62,769 nucleotides of DNA from an uncultured Oscillospiraceae bacterium (GTDB lineage Bacteria > Bacillota > Clostridia > Oscillospirales > Oscillospiraceae). Below are positions 24,601 through 31,536 of the stretch, piece after piece. The notes below the pieces were generated by a model. The model did no database searches, was not told the DNA's origin, and saw only the letters and a list, made by a program, of their open reading frames with translations. A program made the translations under genes and the position numbers. The DNA lies in the NCBI GenBank assembly GCA_948766235.1, contig CAQCFX010000004.1:1842-64610 (forward strand). Reading direction: 5' to 3'. Every line of letters starts with the position of its first letter. Within the stretch, counting starts at the first letter, position 1.

Positions 24601-25273
24601 CATCACCCTGGACGGGGACAAGCGGGTGGACGCTGTGGTGACGGATATTGTGGAAAACTACGTCTACCACTACGTCTACCTGTCCGAGGACTGCTATGAG
24701 GCGCTGTTCGGCGAAAGGCCGGCGGACAACGTGCTGCTGCTCGCCTACACCAGCGATGCGGATGCCGCCCAGTCCGACACCGTGTCCGCCCAGCTGATGG
24801 CCATGGACGCGGTGACCTCCTACTCCTATTTCGCCACCCTGCGGGACAGCTTCACCAACAGCATGGAGGCCATTGACTACGCGGTGGTCATCATCATCGC
24901 CGCGGCCGCCGCCCTGGCCTTTGTGGTGCTCTACAACCTGACCAACATCAACATCACCGAGCGCACCCGGGAGCTGGCCACGCTGAAGGTGCTGGGCTTC
25001 TTTGACAAGGAGACCACCGCCTACGTCTACCGGGAAAACGTGTTCCTCACCATATTCGGCATTCTGCTGGGCCTGGTGCTGGGCCGGCTGCTCCACGCCT
25101 GGATGGTGCTGACGGTGGAGGTGGACCTGGTCATGTTCGGGCGCACCGCGCCGCCCTACGCCTATGTGCTGGCGGCGGTGCTCACGGTGGTGTTCTCCAT
25201 CATGGTGAATATCGCGGCCCACTTTAAGCTGAAAAAGGTGGATATGGTGGAGAGTTTGAAAACCGTGGAATGA
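21629..25273 (+). CDS. FtsX-family ABC permease with ~400-residue coiled-coil hairpin
   Basis: A 1214-aa membrane protein. One helix near residues 20-40 is followed by an extracytoplasmic MacB-like domain to about 245. Then comes a nearly pure heptad coiled coil, about 255-655, with repeats of the AEYEDGL and AELDDAK type. A break with NGGLITQEQF lies near residue 451, almost exactly at the midpoint, so the coil likely folds back as a hairpin with arms of about 200 residues. FtsX helices occur near 682-704, 739-765, 780-806 and 852-875, a second outside domain to about 1080, and three final helices. Codons at the turn are AT-rich against GC-rich surroundings. Role unknown; candidates are cell-wall hydrolase control or export. 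Confidence 0.88.
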   Translation: MVTRKNRLTTDALREIKHTFSRFLSILVLAALAVAFLSGLRATAPDMKFTADNYYDRTHLMDGYVLSTLGLTGEDLDALAAAPGVEQAEGAWAVDATAVDCIVSVRSMPERLNLLEVKRGRLPEAPDECVTESLLLVELGLDVGDKLELVMDENNEGDLTRTSYTIVGVVNCPLYVSTDRGASSLGSGSVDAFVFVPGENFTYDYYTAAYFTGEGLAALDSYSDEYDDRAEALIDSLDGLAEERAQLRYDSLIGDAQAELDDARQELSDARDEADQELADAWQELQDARKELDDGWADYQDGQDTLERELADARVELADARQKLLDAQQEVDDGWAEYRDGLAEYEDGRAEYEDGLAKYQEALAKFEEGKAEYEDGLAQFEEAKAKYEDGKAQYEQGRADYESGLASYNRGRQQYQEGLKQYNDGVKLFEQQKAEGEKQLQAAIAQLQAALNGGLITQEQFDTQVAELQAAAQQQLAAAQAQLSAAQAQLEEGRLGLDEALTQLGAAANQLSDAKDELDAGKRELDRAESELTGAKDELDEGQAELDDAKAELDEAKQKLDDAQDELADAKQELEDGQREIDQGWADYRTGQADLAQAEADGRQELDDALTELNDGEAQYADGLSEYQDGKAEAEEKIADAQQKLDDAQDELDKVEDCEWYVLGRNTNAGFVGFSQDTERVSNLATIFPVIFFLVAALACLTTMTRMVEEQRTQIGALKAMGFSRLSISKKYIGYALSASLIGGILGLAVGCTLIPAVIANAFNIMYAMPPLEFREQTALCALSVLAAVACTTGAALWACLSTLMATPANLMRPKAPKAGKRVFLERVRPIWKRLSFTWKVTMRNLFRYQRRFWMTVIGIGGCTALIVTGFGLHESIFDILDKQFDEISLYDASIGLDEDAAPAQLAAVEDYLADSPYVQRTMTAHQSLLEASNGGRAYDVYLMTIPDLEEFEQFIDLRHRKDDAAVTLPDNGVIITEKLSELLEISVGDAITLDGDKRVDAVVTDIVENYVYHYVYLSEDCYEALFGERPADNVLLLAYTSDADAAQSDTVSAQLMAMDAVTSYSYFATLRDSFTNSMEAIDYAVVIIIAAAAALAFVVLYNLTNINITERTRELATLKVLGFFDKETTAYVYRENVFLTIFGILLGLVLGRLLHAWMVLTVEVDLVMFGRTAPPYAYVLAAVLTVVFSIMVNIAAHFKLKKVDMVESLKTVE

Positions 25274-25311
25274 GAAACTGCCAATTTTAATGAATTAGGG
25301 GGTACAGGCAA

Positions 25312-25911
25312 ATGAATCATCGTATCATTGCCGATATCACAGACTTTATCTTCGTATCTGATGAACCTGAAAAGGTTGACGCCATTTTTCTGCCCGGCGG
25401 CTCATTTCCCGAGCAGCCTGAGTATGCCGCTGAACTATATCGGAAAGGGTACGCGAAGTGGCTGGTTCCCTCGGGCGGGGTCAGCGTAAAACGTGACAAA
25501 TGGCCGGGGGTCCGCTCCAAAGCGGACATATACAACGGCGACTATCAGTCCGACTGCGAATTTTTTACGGACGTGCTGCTGAAAAACGGCGTGCCGGTCT
25601 CGGCAGTGATTGAGGAAAACCAGTCCGGCCACACCAGGGATAACGCCTTCCTCTCGCGAAAGGCCGTTGACGAGAGGGGCGTTACCATTCAAACAGCGTT
25701 AATCGTCTGCAAGGCGTTTCACGCCCGGCGGTGCCTGATGCTATACCAAACGGCGTTCCCTGACGTGGACATCAAGGTGTGTCCCGTGCACTGTTATAAT
25801 ATCACCAGAGATAACTGGTATGAAAGCAAAGCAGGAATCCACCGTGTTCTGGGCGAATTGGCCCGATGCGGCAATCAATTTGTCGGGGATATTGAGCAGT
25901 ACCTGCTCTGA
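25312..25911 (+). CDS. YdcF/SanA-like DUF218 protein
   Basis: A 199-aa protein of the DUF218 (YdcF/ElyC/SanA) fold. Family marks are the early AIFLPGGS, then VPSGGVSV, a central ENQSGHTRDNAFLSR (the SxxTxEN-like block) and IVCKAFHARR. No membrane segment is present, so it is a cytosolic YdcF-like form, possibly nucleotide-binding; the function is unknown. Its base composition is visibly less GC-rich than its neighbours, which hints at transfer. It lies 38 bp after the permease gene and may be co-transcribed. Confidence 0.78.
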   Translation: MNHRIIADITDFIFVSDEPEKVDAIFLPGGSFPEQPEYAAELYRKGYAKWLVPSGGVSVKRDKWPGVRSKADIYNGDYQSDCEFFTDVLLKNGVPVSAVIEENQSGHTRDNAFLSRKAVDERGVTIQTALIVCKAFHARRCLMLYQTAFPDVDIKVCPVHCYNITRDNWYESKAGIHRVLGELARCGNQFVGDIEQYLL

Positions 25912-25932
25912 CGTGCGCCTCAGACACAGAAA

Positions 25933-25960
25933 AAGCCCCGCCGCGAAAGCGGCGGGGCTT
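25933..25960. terminator. Bidirectional terminator
   Basis: A 12-bp GC-rich perfect stem with a GAAA tetraloop between convergent genes, with A-run and T-rich flanks. Confidence 0.9.
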
Positions 25961-25986
25961 CTTTGCTATGGTAGGTTGACGAACCC

Positions 25987-27126
25987 TTAGTCGGCCAGCA
26001 GGTTGCGCTCGGTCTCCTTGTCGAACAGGTGCACCAGCTCGCCGGGGAAGGTGAAGTGGATGGTGGTGCCGTAGGGGATGCCGGCGCGGAAGCTCTCGGG
26101 CAGATCGGTGGTGGCCACAACCAGGACCACGTCCTTCTCAGCGCCGTTGTCCTCCTTGGCGGTGACGTGCAGGTGAATCTCGCTGCCCATCATCTCGGAC
26201 ACGTCCACACGGGCGGCGATGGTGTGCGCGCCGCCGCCCTCGGCGAAGGACACGTGCACGGGACGGATGCCCAGAACGATGTCCTTCTCGGGCACGTTCT
26301 TGGCCGCCAGCTGCTTCTGAATCTTCTCGGCGATCTCCATGGTCGCGCCGGCCACCTTGACGGCGTAGCCGCTGCCGGACTTCACCAGGCGGGCGTTGAA
26401 GAAGTTCATCTGGGGCATTCCGATAAAGCCGGCCACGAAGACGTTCACCGGCGCGTCGAACACCTCCTGCGGGGTGCCGATCTGCTGGATGAAGCCGTCC
26501 TTCATGATGACGATCCGGTCGCCCAGGGTCATGGCCTCGGTCTGGTCGTGGGTGACGTAGATGAAGGTGGTGTCGATGCGCTGGCGCAGCTTGATGATCT
26601 CCGCGCGCATCTGGTTACGCAGCTTGGCGTCCAGGTTGGACAGGGGTTCGTCCATCAGGAAGACCTGGGGTTCCCGGACGATGGCGCGGCCGATGGCCAC
26701 ACGCTGACGCTGGCCGCCGGACAGGGCCTTGGGCTTGCGCTCCAGATACTGGGTGATGTCCAGAATCTCCGCCGCCTCCTTTACGCGGCGGTCGATCTCG
26801 TCCTTGGGCAGCTTGCGCAGCTTCAGGGCGAAGGCCATGTTCTCATACACCGTCATGTGGGGGTACAGAGCGTAGCTCTGGAACACCATGGCGATATCGC
26901 GGTCCTTGGGCTCCACGTTGTTGACCAGCTTGTCGCCGATGTACAGTTCACCCTCGCTAATCTCCTCCAGGCCGGCCACCATACGCAGAGTGGTGGACTT
27001 GCCGCAGCCGGAGGGACCGACCAGCACGATGAACTCCTTGTCCGCGATTTCCAGGTTGAAATCGTGAACCGCTGTTACGCCGCCGTCGTAGATCTTCTTG
27101 ATGCCTCTCAAACTCAAAGTTGCCAT
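25987..27126 (-). CDS. Carbohydrate ABC importer ATPase, MsmX/UgpC type
   Basis: A 379-aa ATPase of the sugar-uptake CUT1 class. Order: MATLSLRGIKKIYDGG start, Walker A GPSGCGKST, signature LSGGQRQRVAIGRA, Walker B LMDEPLSNLDAKLR, YVTHDQTEAMTL, then a C-terminal OB/TOBE regulatory domain with DIVLGIRPVHV. No permease or sugar-binding protein gene is adjacent, so it probably serves several sugar transporters encoded elsewhere, as B. subtilis MsmX does. The chosen start lacks a good ribosome-binding site, and the leader is long and structured. Confidence 0.92.
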   Translation of the reverse strand: MATLSLRGIKKIYDGGVTAVHDFNLEIADKEFIVLVGPSGCGKSTTLRMVAGLEEISEGELYIGDKLVNNVEPKDRDIAMVFQSYALYPHMTVYENMAFALKLRKLPKDEIDRRVKEAAEILDITQYLERKPKALSGGQRQRVAIGRAIVREPQVFLMDEPLSNLDAKLRNQMRAEIIKLRQRIDTTFIYVTHDQTEAMTLGDRIVIMKDGFIQQIGTPQEVFDAPVNVFVAGFIGMPQMNFFNARLVKSGSGYAVKVAGATMEIAEKIQKQLAAKNVPEKDIVLGIRPVHVSFAEGGGAHTIAARVDVSEMMGSEIHLHVTAKEDNGAEKDVVLVVATTDLPESFRAGIPYGTTIHFTFPGELVHLFDKETERNLLAD

Positions 27127-27340
27127 AGCATGGACCGTAAACGCGCCGCCTCCGCAGCGTATCCTCGCCCCCAGGGAGTTTACCCCAGGGACATTACGGC
27201 AAGTCTCCACATTGCCGCACCGCCGGTCCGCGGATGTTTCCTCCTTTTTTTCTCCTCGGCGCGGCTATGGGCGCGTTGCGCCCAAGGGAGTAGCCGGGCC
27301 GGGTGGTTTGGTTCCGGGCAGCGCCCGGTGGGGGATGTGC
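27127..27340 (-). promoter_or_regulatory. Long structured leader of the MsmX-type gene
   Basis: About 215 nt between predicted transcription start and ATG. On the minus strand it holds a hairpin at 27312-27330, a two-part hairpin at 27262-27296 (outer CGGCTA/TAGCCG, inner GGGCGC/GCGCCC), an orphan AAGGAGG not followed by a start codon, and an ATG-initiated 10-codon frame (27180-27212). No known riboswitch class was recognised. Confidence 0.4.
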
Positions 27341-27347
27341 TGTTCCA

Positions 27348-27377
27348 ATTTTAACAAACCAGCGGGTGCAGTGTCAA
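27348..27377 (-). promoter_or_regulatory. Promoter of the MsmX-type gene
   Basis: TTGACA (27372-27377) with TTAAAA at 17 bp or TAAAAT (27348-27353) at 18 bp, minus strand. Confidence 0.65.
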
Positions 27378-27432
27378 GGGGCTCGCCGCAGTTTTCACAA
27401 AAATTTATCCGTTTCGCTGGCAATTTCCGGCA

Positions 27433-27475
27433 AAAGAGGACAACGCCCCCGCGCTGTTGGCGCGAAAGCGTCCTC
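27433..27475 (-). terminator. Terminator downstream of ATP-grasp gene
   Basis: Minus-strand hairpin with outer GAGGAC/GTCCTC and inner CGCGC/GCGCG stems followed by TTTT. It lies 80 bp past the gene, beyond the duplicated 3' segment. Confidence 0.7.
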
Positions 27476-27478
27476 CAT

Positions 27479-27516
27479 GTTCCAATTCGGCCTCCTCCGC
27501 CTGAGTGGCGCGGTGA
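27479..27516 (-). repeat. Duplicated 3' end of the ATP-grasp gene
   Basis: This segment matches 27561-27598 with about five mismatches in 35 bases, offset by 82 bp. Translated, it gives RATQAEEAELE, close to the real C-terminus RAIQAEEAKLE. It is therefore a gene-end copy. The rest of 27127-27555 carries only the leader, promoter and terminator listed separately. Confidence 0.65.
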
Positions 27517-27555
27517 GCAGGCCCTCTGCCGTCCCCCGCCAGCGGCGGGTGGATA

Positions 27556-28584
27556 TCACGGTTCCAGCTTGGCCTCCTCCGCCTGGATGGCGCGGAAGCG
27601 GGGCATGATGCCAATCTTGTCCGGGGTGTGCACGGGCAGCTGGTAGATGTCGTGGCCGGGGAACTGATTGCCCTCCACCAGGCACGGCCCCTCCGGGGTG
27701 AAGCACACGTCCCACCCCACATAGCCCACCTCCGGCACCACCTGCGCCGCCTGCTTCACCAGCTCCACCGCCTTGTCCCAGTCCGGGAAGGTAAAGCCCT
27801 GGATGGGGGTGCCAGTGGCGGGGTGGTTGACGTACAGGTTCTTCTGCTTGTCCAGCGCCCGGTCAATCACCGTGCCCGTGGCCGGGTCCATGGGGGCCAC
27901 CATGCCTCCGCTGTTGAAGTTGTCCACAAACCTGCCGTTGCCGATGCGGAACATGGCGGTGACCAGGTAGACCGTCCCGCTCTTTCCCCGGATGGTCACC
28001 ATGCGCACGGTGTTGATGGCGCCGGGATAGATGGCCGCCACCGCCGGGTGCTGCGCAATGACCTGCTCCAGCTCCAGCAGCGGGGCCCGCTGGGCCAGGT
28101 GCTCATATAAAACCTCCGGGGAGGGGTAGTCTTCCCGGTTCACCTTCTCAATGCCCCAGCCGCAGCTGCCCTTGGAGGGCTTGGCCATGAATACCGAATG
28201 GCGCGCCAGAAAGGCCAGCACCTCCTCCCGGTTCTCCCCCGTCACCGGCACCCAGTCCCGGCGGAGAAAGGGGGCAAATTTGGCGTTGAACTTAATCTTG
28301 TCCCCCAGCTCGTCCATATGGGCCTTGTCGTTGTATTTGGCCACCAGCTCGTTATTCCGCCCCCGGGTGAGGTAGGTGTCCCGCTGCTCCGGGGTCAGAT
28401 TGTACATCTCGAACAGGTCGTAGTCCATATACCCCGCGCCGTATTTCACCGCGCACTCCCGCATATCCCAGAAGATGGCCAGCCGGGAGCGGCCCGTCTT
28501 TTGATGGATGGAGCCGATTTTGTCCCACATGGCCTTGTAGTTCATGTTCAGCACCCGCTGAACCAAATATGTCGCCTTTCCCAT
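27556..28584 (-). CDS. Sugar-transfer-associated ATP-grasp protein
   Basis: A 342-aa protein of the ATP-grasp fold type often linked to surface glycan or capsule synthesis. Recognisable parts are FMAKPSKGSCGWGI (ATP-binding lysine and glycine-rich loop), INTVRMVTI, the metal-site block VGWDVCFTPEGPCLVEGN and QFPGHDIYQ near the end. It likely ligates an acid to an amine or sugar using ATP, but its substrate is unknown and no glycan genes are nearby. The start has GGAGG 5 bp upstream. It is divergent from bioY. Confidence 0.82.
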   Translation of the reverse strand: MGKATYLVQRVLNMNYKAMWDKIGSIHQKTGRSRLAIFWDMRECAVKYGAGYMDYDLFEMYNLTPEQRDTYLTRGRNNELVAKYNDKAHMDELGDKIKFNAKFAPFLRRDWVPVTGENREEVLAFLARHSVFMAKPSKGSCGWGIEKVNREDYPSPEVLYEHLAQRAPLLELEQVIAQHPAVAAIYPGAINTVRMVTIRGKSGTVYLVTAMFRIGNGRFVDNFNSGGMVAPMDPATGTVIDRALDKQKNLYVNHPATGTPIQGFTFPDWDKAVELVKQAAQVVPEVGYVGWDVCFTPEGPCLVEGNQFPGHDIYQLPVHTPDKIGIMPRFRAIQAEEAKLEP

Positions 28585-28674
28585 GAAAACCTCCCCGGCC
28601 CGCGCCGCGCATACCTAAAGTATAGCCATACTACCACACTCCCATGCAAAACGCAATGCCTGCCCAGGAAGCTA

Positions 28675-28703
28675 TTGACAAACCTCCTCCCCCATTGTAT
28701 ACT
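28675..28703 (+). promoter_or_regulatory. bioY promoter
   Basis: TTGACA (28675-28680), 17 bp, TATACT (28698-28703). The -10 lies within the left arm of the BirA-type operator. Confidence 0.88.
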
Positions 28704-28726
28704 AAACATCGCAAATTAGTTTACAA
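28695..28726 (+). promoter_or_regulatory. BirA-type biotin operator
   Basis: Inverted repeat TTGTATACTAA (28695-28705) and TTAGTTTACAA (28716-28726), 10 of 11 positions matching, 10-bp gap. The half-site TTGTA-AC/GTTTACAA resembles Gram-positive BirA sites. It covers the -10, so bound BirA would block transcription when biotin is plentiful. Confidence 0.8.
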
Positions 28727-28739
28727 TGGAGGAATTCTT

Positions 28740-29324
28740 ATGACAGCAAACTCGAAGCTCAACACCCGCCGTCTGGCCGTGTGCGCGGTGATGGCCGCGG
28801 TGATGTGCGTCATCGCCCCCATCTCCATCCCCATCGGCCCCATCTCCATCACCGGCGGCACCCTGGCCATCTACCTGTCGGTCTACCTGCTGGGGGGAGC
28901 CTGGGGGACGGCCAGCGTGCTGGTGTACCTGCTGGTGGGCTTTGTGGGCGTGCCGGTGTTCAGCAACTATATGGGCGGCGCGGCCCGCCTGCTGGGTCCC
29001 ACGGGGGGCTACCTGGTGGGCTACCTGCCCATGGCCTTTCTGGCGGGGCTTATCATAGAGCAAACCTGGCGGCGGCTGGGCGGGCAGGACAAAAAAAGCG
29101 CCGCCCTGGCCCTGGCCGTCCAGTTTCTGGCCATGGTGCTTGGCACCGCCGTGCTCTACGCCTTCGGCACCGCCTGGTACTGCTTCCAGGCGGGCGTGGA
29201 CCTGCAAACGGCCCTGGCCGCCTGCGTCTTCCCCTTCATTCCTTTTGATTTGATGAAAATGGCCGCCGCGCTGCTGCTGGGCTTCCCCATCCGGCGGCGG
29301 CTGGAGCGGGCGGGGCTGCTGTAG
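28740..29324 (+). CDS. bioY: Biotin transporter BioY (ECF S component)
   Basis: A 194-aa membrane protein of about six helices that binds biotin and, with a shared ECF module, imports it. Family marks: MAAVMCVIAPISIPIGPIS, the YLLGGAWGTASVLVYLLVGFVGVPVF block, GGAARLLGPTGGYLVGY and the C-terminal FIPFDLMKMAAALLLG. GGAGG stands 7 bp before ATG. No EcfA/EcfT genes are next to it, so it would use the global ECF module. Control by BirA is inferred from the operator overlapping its promoter. Confidence 0.95.
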   Translation: MTANSKLNTRRLAVCAVMAAVMCVIAPISIPIGPISITGGTLAIYLSVYLLGGAWGTASVLVYLLVGFVGVPVFSNYMGGAARLLGPTGGYLVGYLPMAFLAGLIIEQTWRRLGGQDKKSAALALAVQFLAMVLGTAVLYAFGTAWYCFQAGVDLQTALAACVFPFIPFDLMKMAAALLLGFPIRRRLERAGLL

Positions 29325-29335
29325 GGAAAACCCCC

Positions 29336-29363
29336 TTGCATTTTTCCCTTCTTCTGCTATAAT
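29336..29363 (+). promoter_or_regulatory. Promoter of SprA-related gene
   Basis: TTGCAT (29336-29341), 16 bp, TATAAT (29358-29363). Transcription would start around 29370, just before the parS palindrome. Confidence 0.65.
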
Positions 29364-29384
29364 AAGGAGAGAAACAGTTTTTCG

Positions 29385-29400
29385 TGTTTCACGTGAAACA
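29385..29400. promoter_or_regulatory. parS site (exact)
   Basis: TGTTTCACGTGAAACA, a perfect palindrome identical to the B. subtilis consensus parS bound by ParB/Spo0J. It lies in the 5' leader of the SprA-related gene. In bacteria such sites cluster near the replication origin and nucleate the ParB-SMC segregation complex. Confidence 0.93.
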
Positions 29401-29434
29401 CTCGTTCTATCCTTAATTGGGAGAGGTGACCGCC

Positions 29435-30187
29435 ATGTTAAACGGTATTTCCCCTTACAGCGGCTATGCCGCCTACGGCGCGGCCTATGCCAGCCGCGCC
29501 GCCTTGACCCAGGGCCCGGACAAGGGCCAGGCCGCCCAGCGCTCCGCCCCCCTGTGGGGCGCCCAGAAGGCCGCCCAGCCGGAGTCCCCCGTCCAGCCCG
29601 TCACCCCCGTGCGCCCGGTGAGCGCTCAGGAGGACCCTGCCCAGCAGGCCATGCTGCGCTACCGCTCCGACCCGGCGGAGCTGGCCGTGCGTATGCGCAT
29701 CCAGCAGCCCGACGCCCAGCAGGCCGCCGCCCTGCCCGGGCAGAAAGCCGCCCAGGAGGCAGGCCCCCTGGCCCAGCAGGAAACCCCCGCCCTGGAAAGC
29801 GCCAAGAGCCCCCAGCAGGTCATGGAGGAGGGCGAGTGCCAGACCTGCAAGGAGCGCAAGTACCAGGACGGCTCGGACGACCCCGGCGTGTCCTTCAAAA
29901 CCCCCACCAACATCTCCCCCGACCAGGCGGCCTCCGCCGTGCGGGGCCATGAGAACGAGCACGTGGTCCGGGAACAGGCCAAGGCCCGCCAGGAAAACCG
30001 CAAGGTGGTCAGCCAGTCCGTCACCTACCACACCGCCATCTGCCCTGAGTGCGGCAAGGCGTACGTCTCCGGCGGCACCACCCGCACCGTCACCAAGGCG
30101 GACAACAGCGGCCAGGCCGAGCTTCAGCAGGAGCAGAAGCAGGCGCAGCAGCAAAACACCCGCGTCCCCTTCTCCGCCGTGGCCTGA
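29435..30187 (+). CDS. SprA-related protein with HExxH motif
   Basis: A 250-aa protein. The first 120 residues are Ala/Gln/Pro-rich and probably disordered. The rest matches what I recall of the SprA-related family: CQTCKERKYQDGSDDPGVSF, PTNISPDQAASAVRGHENEHV, then CPECGKAYVSGG. HENEH at about residues 172-176 fits the zinc-protease signature HExxH, and two CxxC pairs (about 135/138 and 203/206) could hold another zinc. Whether it is an active protease is unproven. No signal peptide is seen. It is a single gene between its own promoter and terminator, with parS in its leader. Confidence 0.75.
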   Translation: MLNGISPYSGYAAYGAAYASRAALTQGPDKGQAAQRSAPLWGAQKAAQPESPVQPVTPVRPVSAQEDPAQQAMLRYRSDPAELAVRMRIQQPDAQQAAALPGQKAAQEAGPLAQQETPALESAKSPQQVMEEGECQTCKERKYQDGSDDPGVSFKTPTNISPDQAASAVRGHENEHVVREQAKARQENRKVVSQSVTYHTAICPECGKAYVSGGTTRTVTKADNSGQAELQQEQKQAQQQNTRVPFSAVA

Positions 30188-30203
30188 TTTCAATATGCAA
30201 TAG

Positions 30204-30238
30204 AAAAGGACTTCGGAGCATTGCTCCGAAGTCCTTTT
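30204..30238. terminator. Bidirectional terminator
   Basis: A 16-bp perfect stem with a 3-nt loop and A/T flanks, between convergent genes. Confidence 0.93.
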
Positions 30239-30241
30239 TGC

Positions 30242-31315
30242 TTACAGCTCCAGCTGGTAGTCGCACCGCTCCTCCACCCGGCAGGCGCTGAAGTAGCGCT
30301 CCTCCAGGGGAATCCAGCGCTCCCGGAAGGTCTGCACCTGCTCCGGGCCGTCCCGCCCGGCCACCCGGCGCAGCTGCTCCTCGGGCGCCACGCTGAGAAA
30401 CACCCGCCGGTGATAATAGTTCCACAGCTTAGGGTGGCAGGAATAGGACCCCTCCACCACCGTCACAGGGGACCGCTTGAGGGCGATGGGCTCGCCCAGC
30501 TCCCCGGTCCGGCAGCTGTAGGGGCGATAGACCGGCGTCTCCCCCGCGGCCAGGGGAAGCAGCACCTCCTCCAAAAACCGCTCGTGGTCGATGTTGCCGC
30601 CGGGCTGGGCCAGGCGCTCCTTGGTGCGCTGCTCCGGCCGGAGGAAAAAGTGGTCCATGTGCACCACCGCAAGGCCCATGCTTTCTTCCATCTGGGCGGC
30701 CAGCGTACTCTTGCCCGAAGCGCACCGCCCCTCGATGGCCACAACGGCCCGCTCCCCCCGGCTTTGCAGCTGTTCCAGCTCCCGCAGCAGCACCACCAGG
30801 GAGGCCGAGCGCCTCACCACCCGGTAGGCCGGGCGGTAGGCCGCCCGGTAGGTGGGGCTGTGGGACAGAGGACAGCACCCCTCGCTGATGTAGCGCTCCA
30901 GGTAGGCCTCCAGCTCCTGGAGGGTAAAGTCGAACACCCTCTGCTCCGTCAGCGTCCGAAGGGCGTCCAGCTTGCTCAAAAAGGTTTTGCGCCGCCCCTG
31001 GTGAATCTCCGCCGAGCGAAAAAAGTCCTGGTTCAGCGTGCGCAGGGCTGTGTCGCTGAACTCCAGGGCGGCCAGCGCCACCCGCACCATCCCGTTGCCG
31101 ATGTCCTCCACCGGCGCCACGCTCAAATCGGTGGGCGTGGCGGCCCGCTCCGCCCGCAGCCAGGCCAGGGTGGCGTTTGGCTCATAAATCAGGTGCTCCC
31201 CGCCAAACTCATTTTGAAAAATCAGCTTTACCGCGTCACAGGGCTTCATCAAAGGATAGCGCCTGGCGTGGTCGGTCAGAACACGGCACAGTTCTAAATG
31301 ATGGTCAGTTTCCAT
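30242..31315 (-). CDS. Two-domain protein with C-terminal uridine-kinase-like P-loop
   Basis: A 357-aa cytosolic protein. The C-terminal half is a P-loop kinase: Walker A GRCASGKST near residue 199, then VVHMDHFFLRPEQR (base/phosphate-acceptor region as in uridine or pantothenate kinases), NIDHERF and VVEGSYSCHP. The N-terminal 175 residues, with LIFQNEFGGEHLI and the conserved-looking EDIGNGMVRV, form a separate domain whose function I do not know. The phosphorylated substrate is unknown. The gene is monocistronic. Confidence 0.75.
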   Translation of the reverse strand: METDHHLELCRVLTDHARRYPLMKPCDAVKLIFQNEFGGEHLIYEPNATLAWLRAERAATPTDLSVAPVEDIGNGMVRVALAALEFSDTALRTLNQDFFRSAEIHQGRRKTFLSKLDALRTLTEQRVFDFTLQELEAYLERYISEGCCPLSHSPTYRAAYRPAYRVVRRSASLVVLLRELEQLQSRGERAVVAIEGRCASGKSTLAAQMEESMGLAVVHMDHFFLRPEQRTKERLAQPGGNIDHERFLEEVLLPLAAGETPVYRPYSCRTGELGEPIALKRSPVTVVEGSYSCHPKLWNYYHRRVFLSVAPEEQLRRVAGRDGPEQVQTFRERWIPLEERYFSACRVEERCDYQLEL

Positions 31316-31428
31316 CCGTCAGTCCCGTCCTTTCCGCACAGCGGCGACAGCGCCGGTTTTTTCCATGAAAAAAAGATATGCGCCTTCCCAAGCGGAAAAG
31401 TGCATACTCTCCTCGGTAAACGCGCGGA

Positions 31429-31458
31429 GGCGGCGTGGAAGGGCCCTTCCACGCCGCC
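31429..31458. repeat. Perfect 30-bp palindrome
   Basis: Arms 31429-31443 and 31444-31458 are exact reverse complements with no spacer, in the intergenic gap upstream of the kinase gene and downstream of the second MATE gene. No T-run follows the arm directly, so it is not a classic terminator. Confidence 0.8.
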
Positions 31459-31536
31459 CGCCGTGCTTTATTTTAGCAAGCTTTGACCCAGCTGTCAAGA
31501 CAAAATCCAGAACAAAAAGTCATCAAAAACGCCGCT

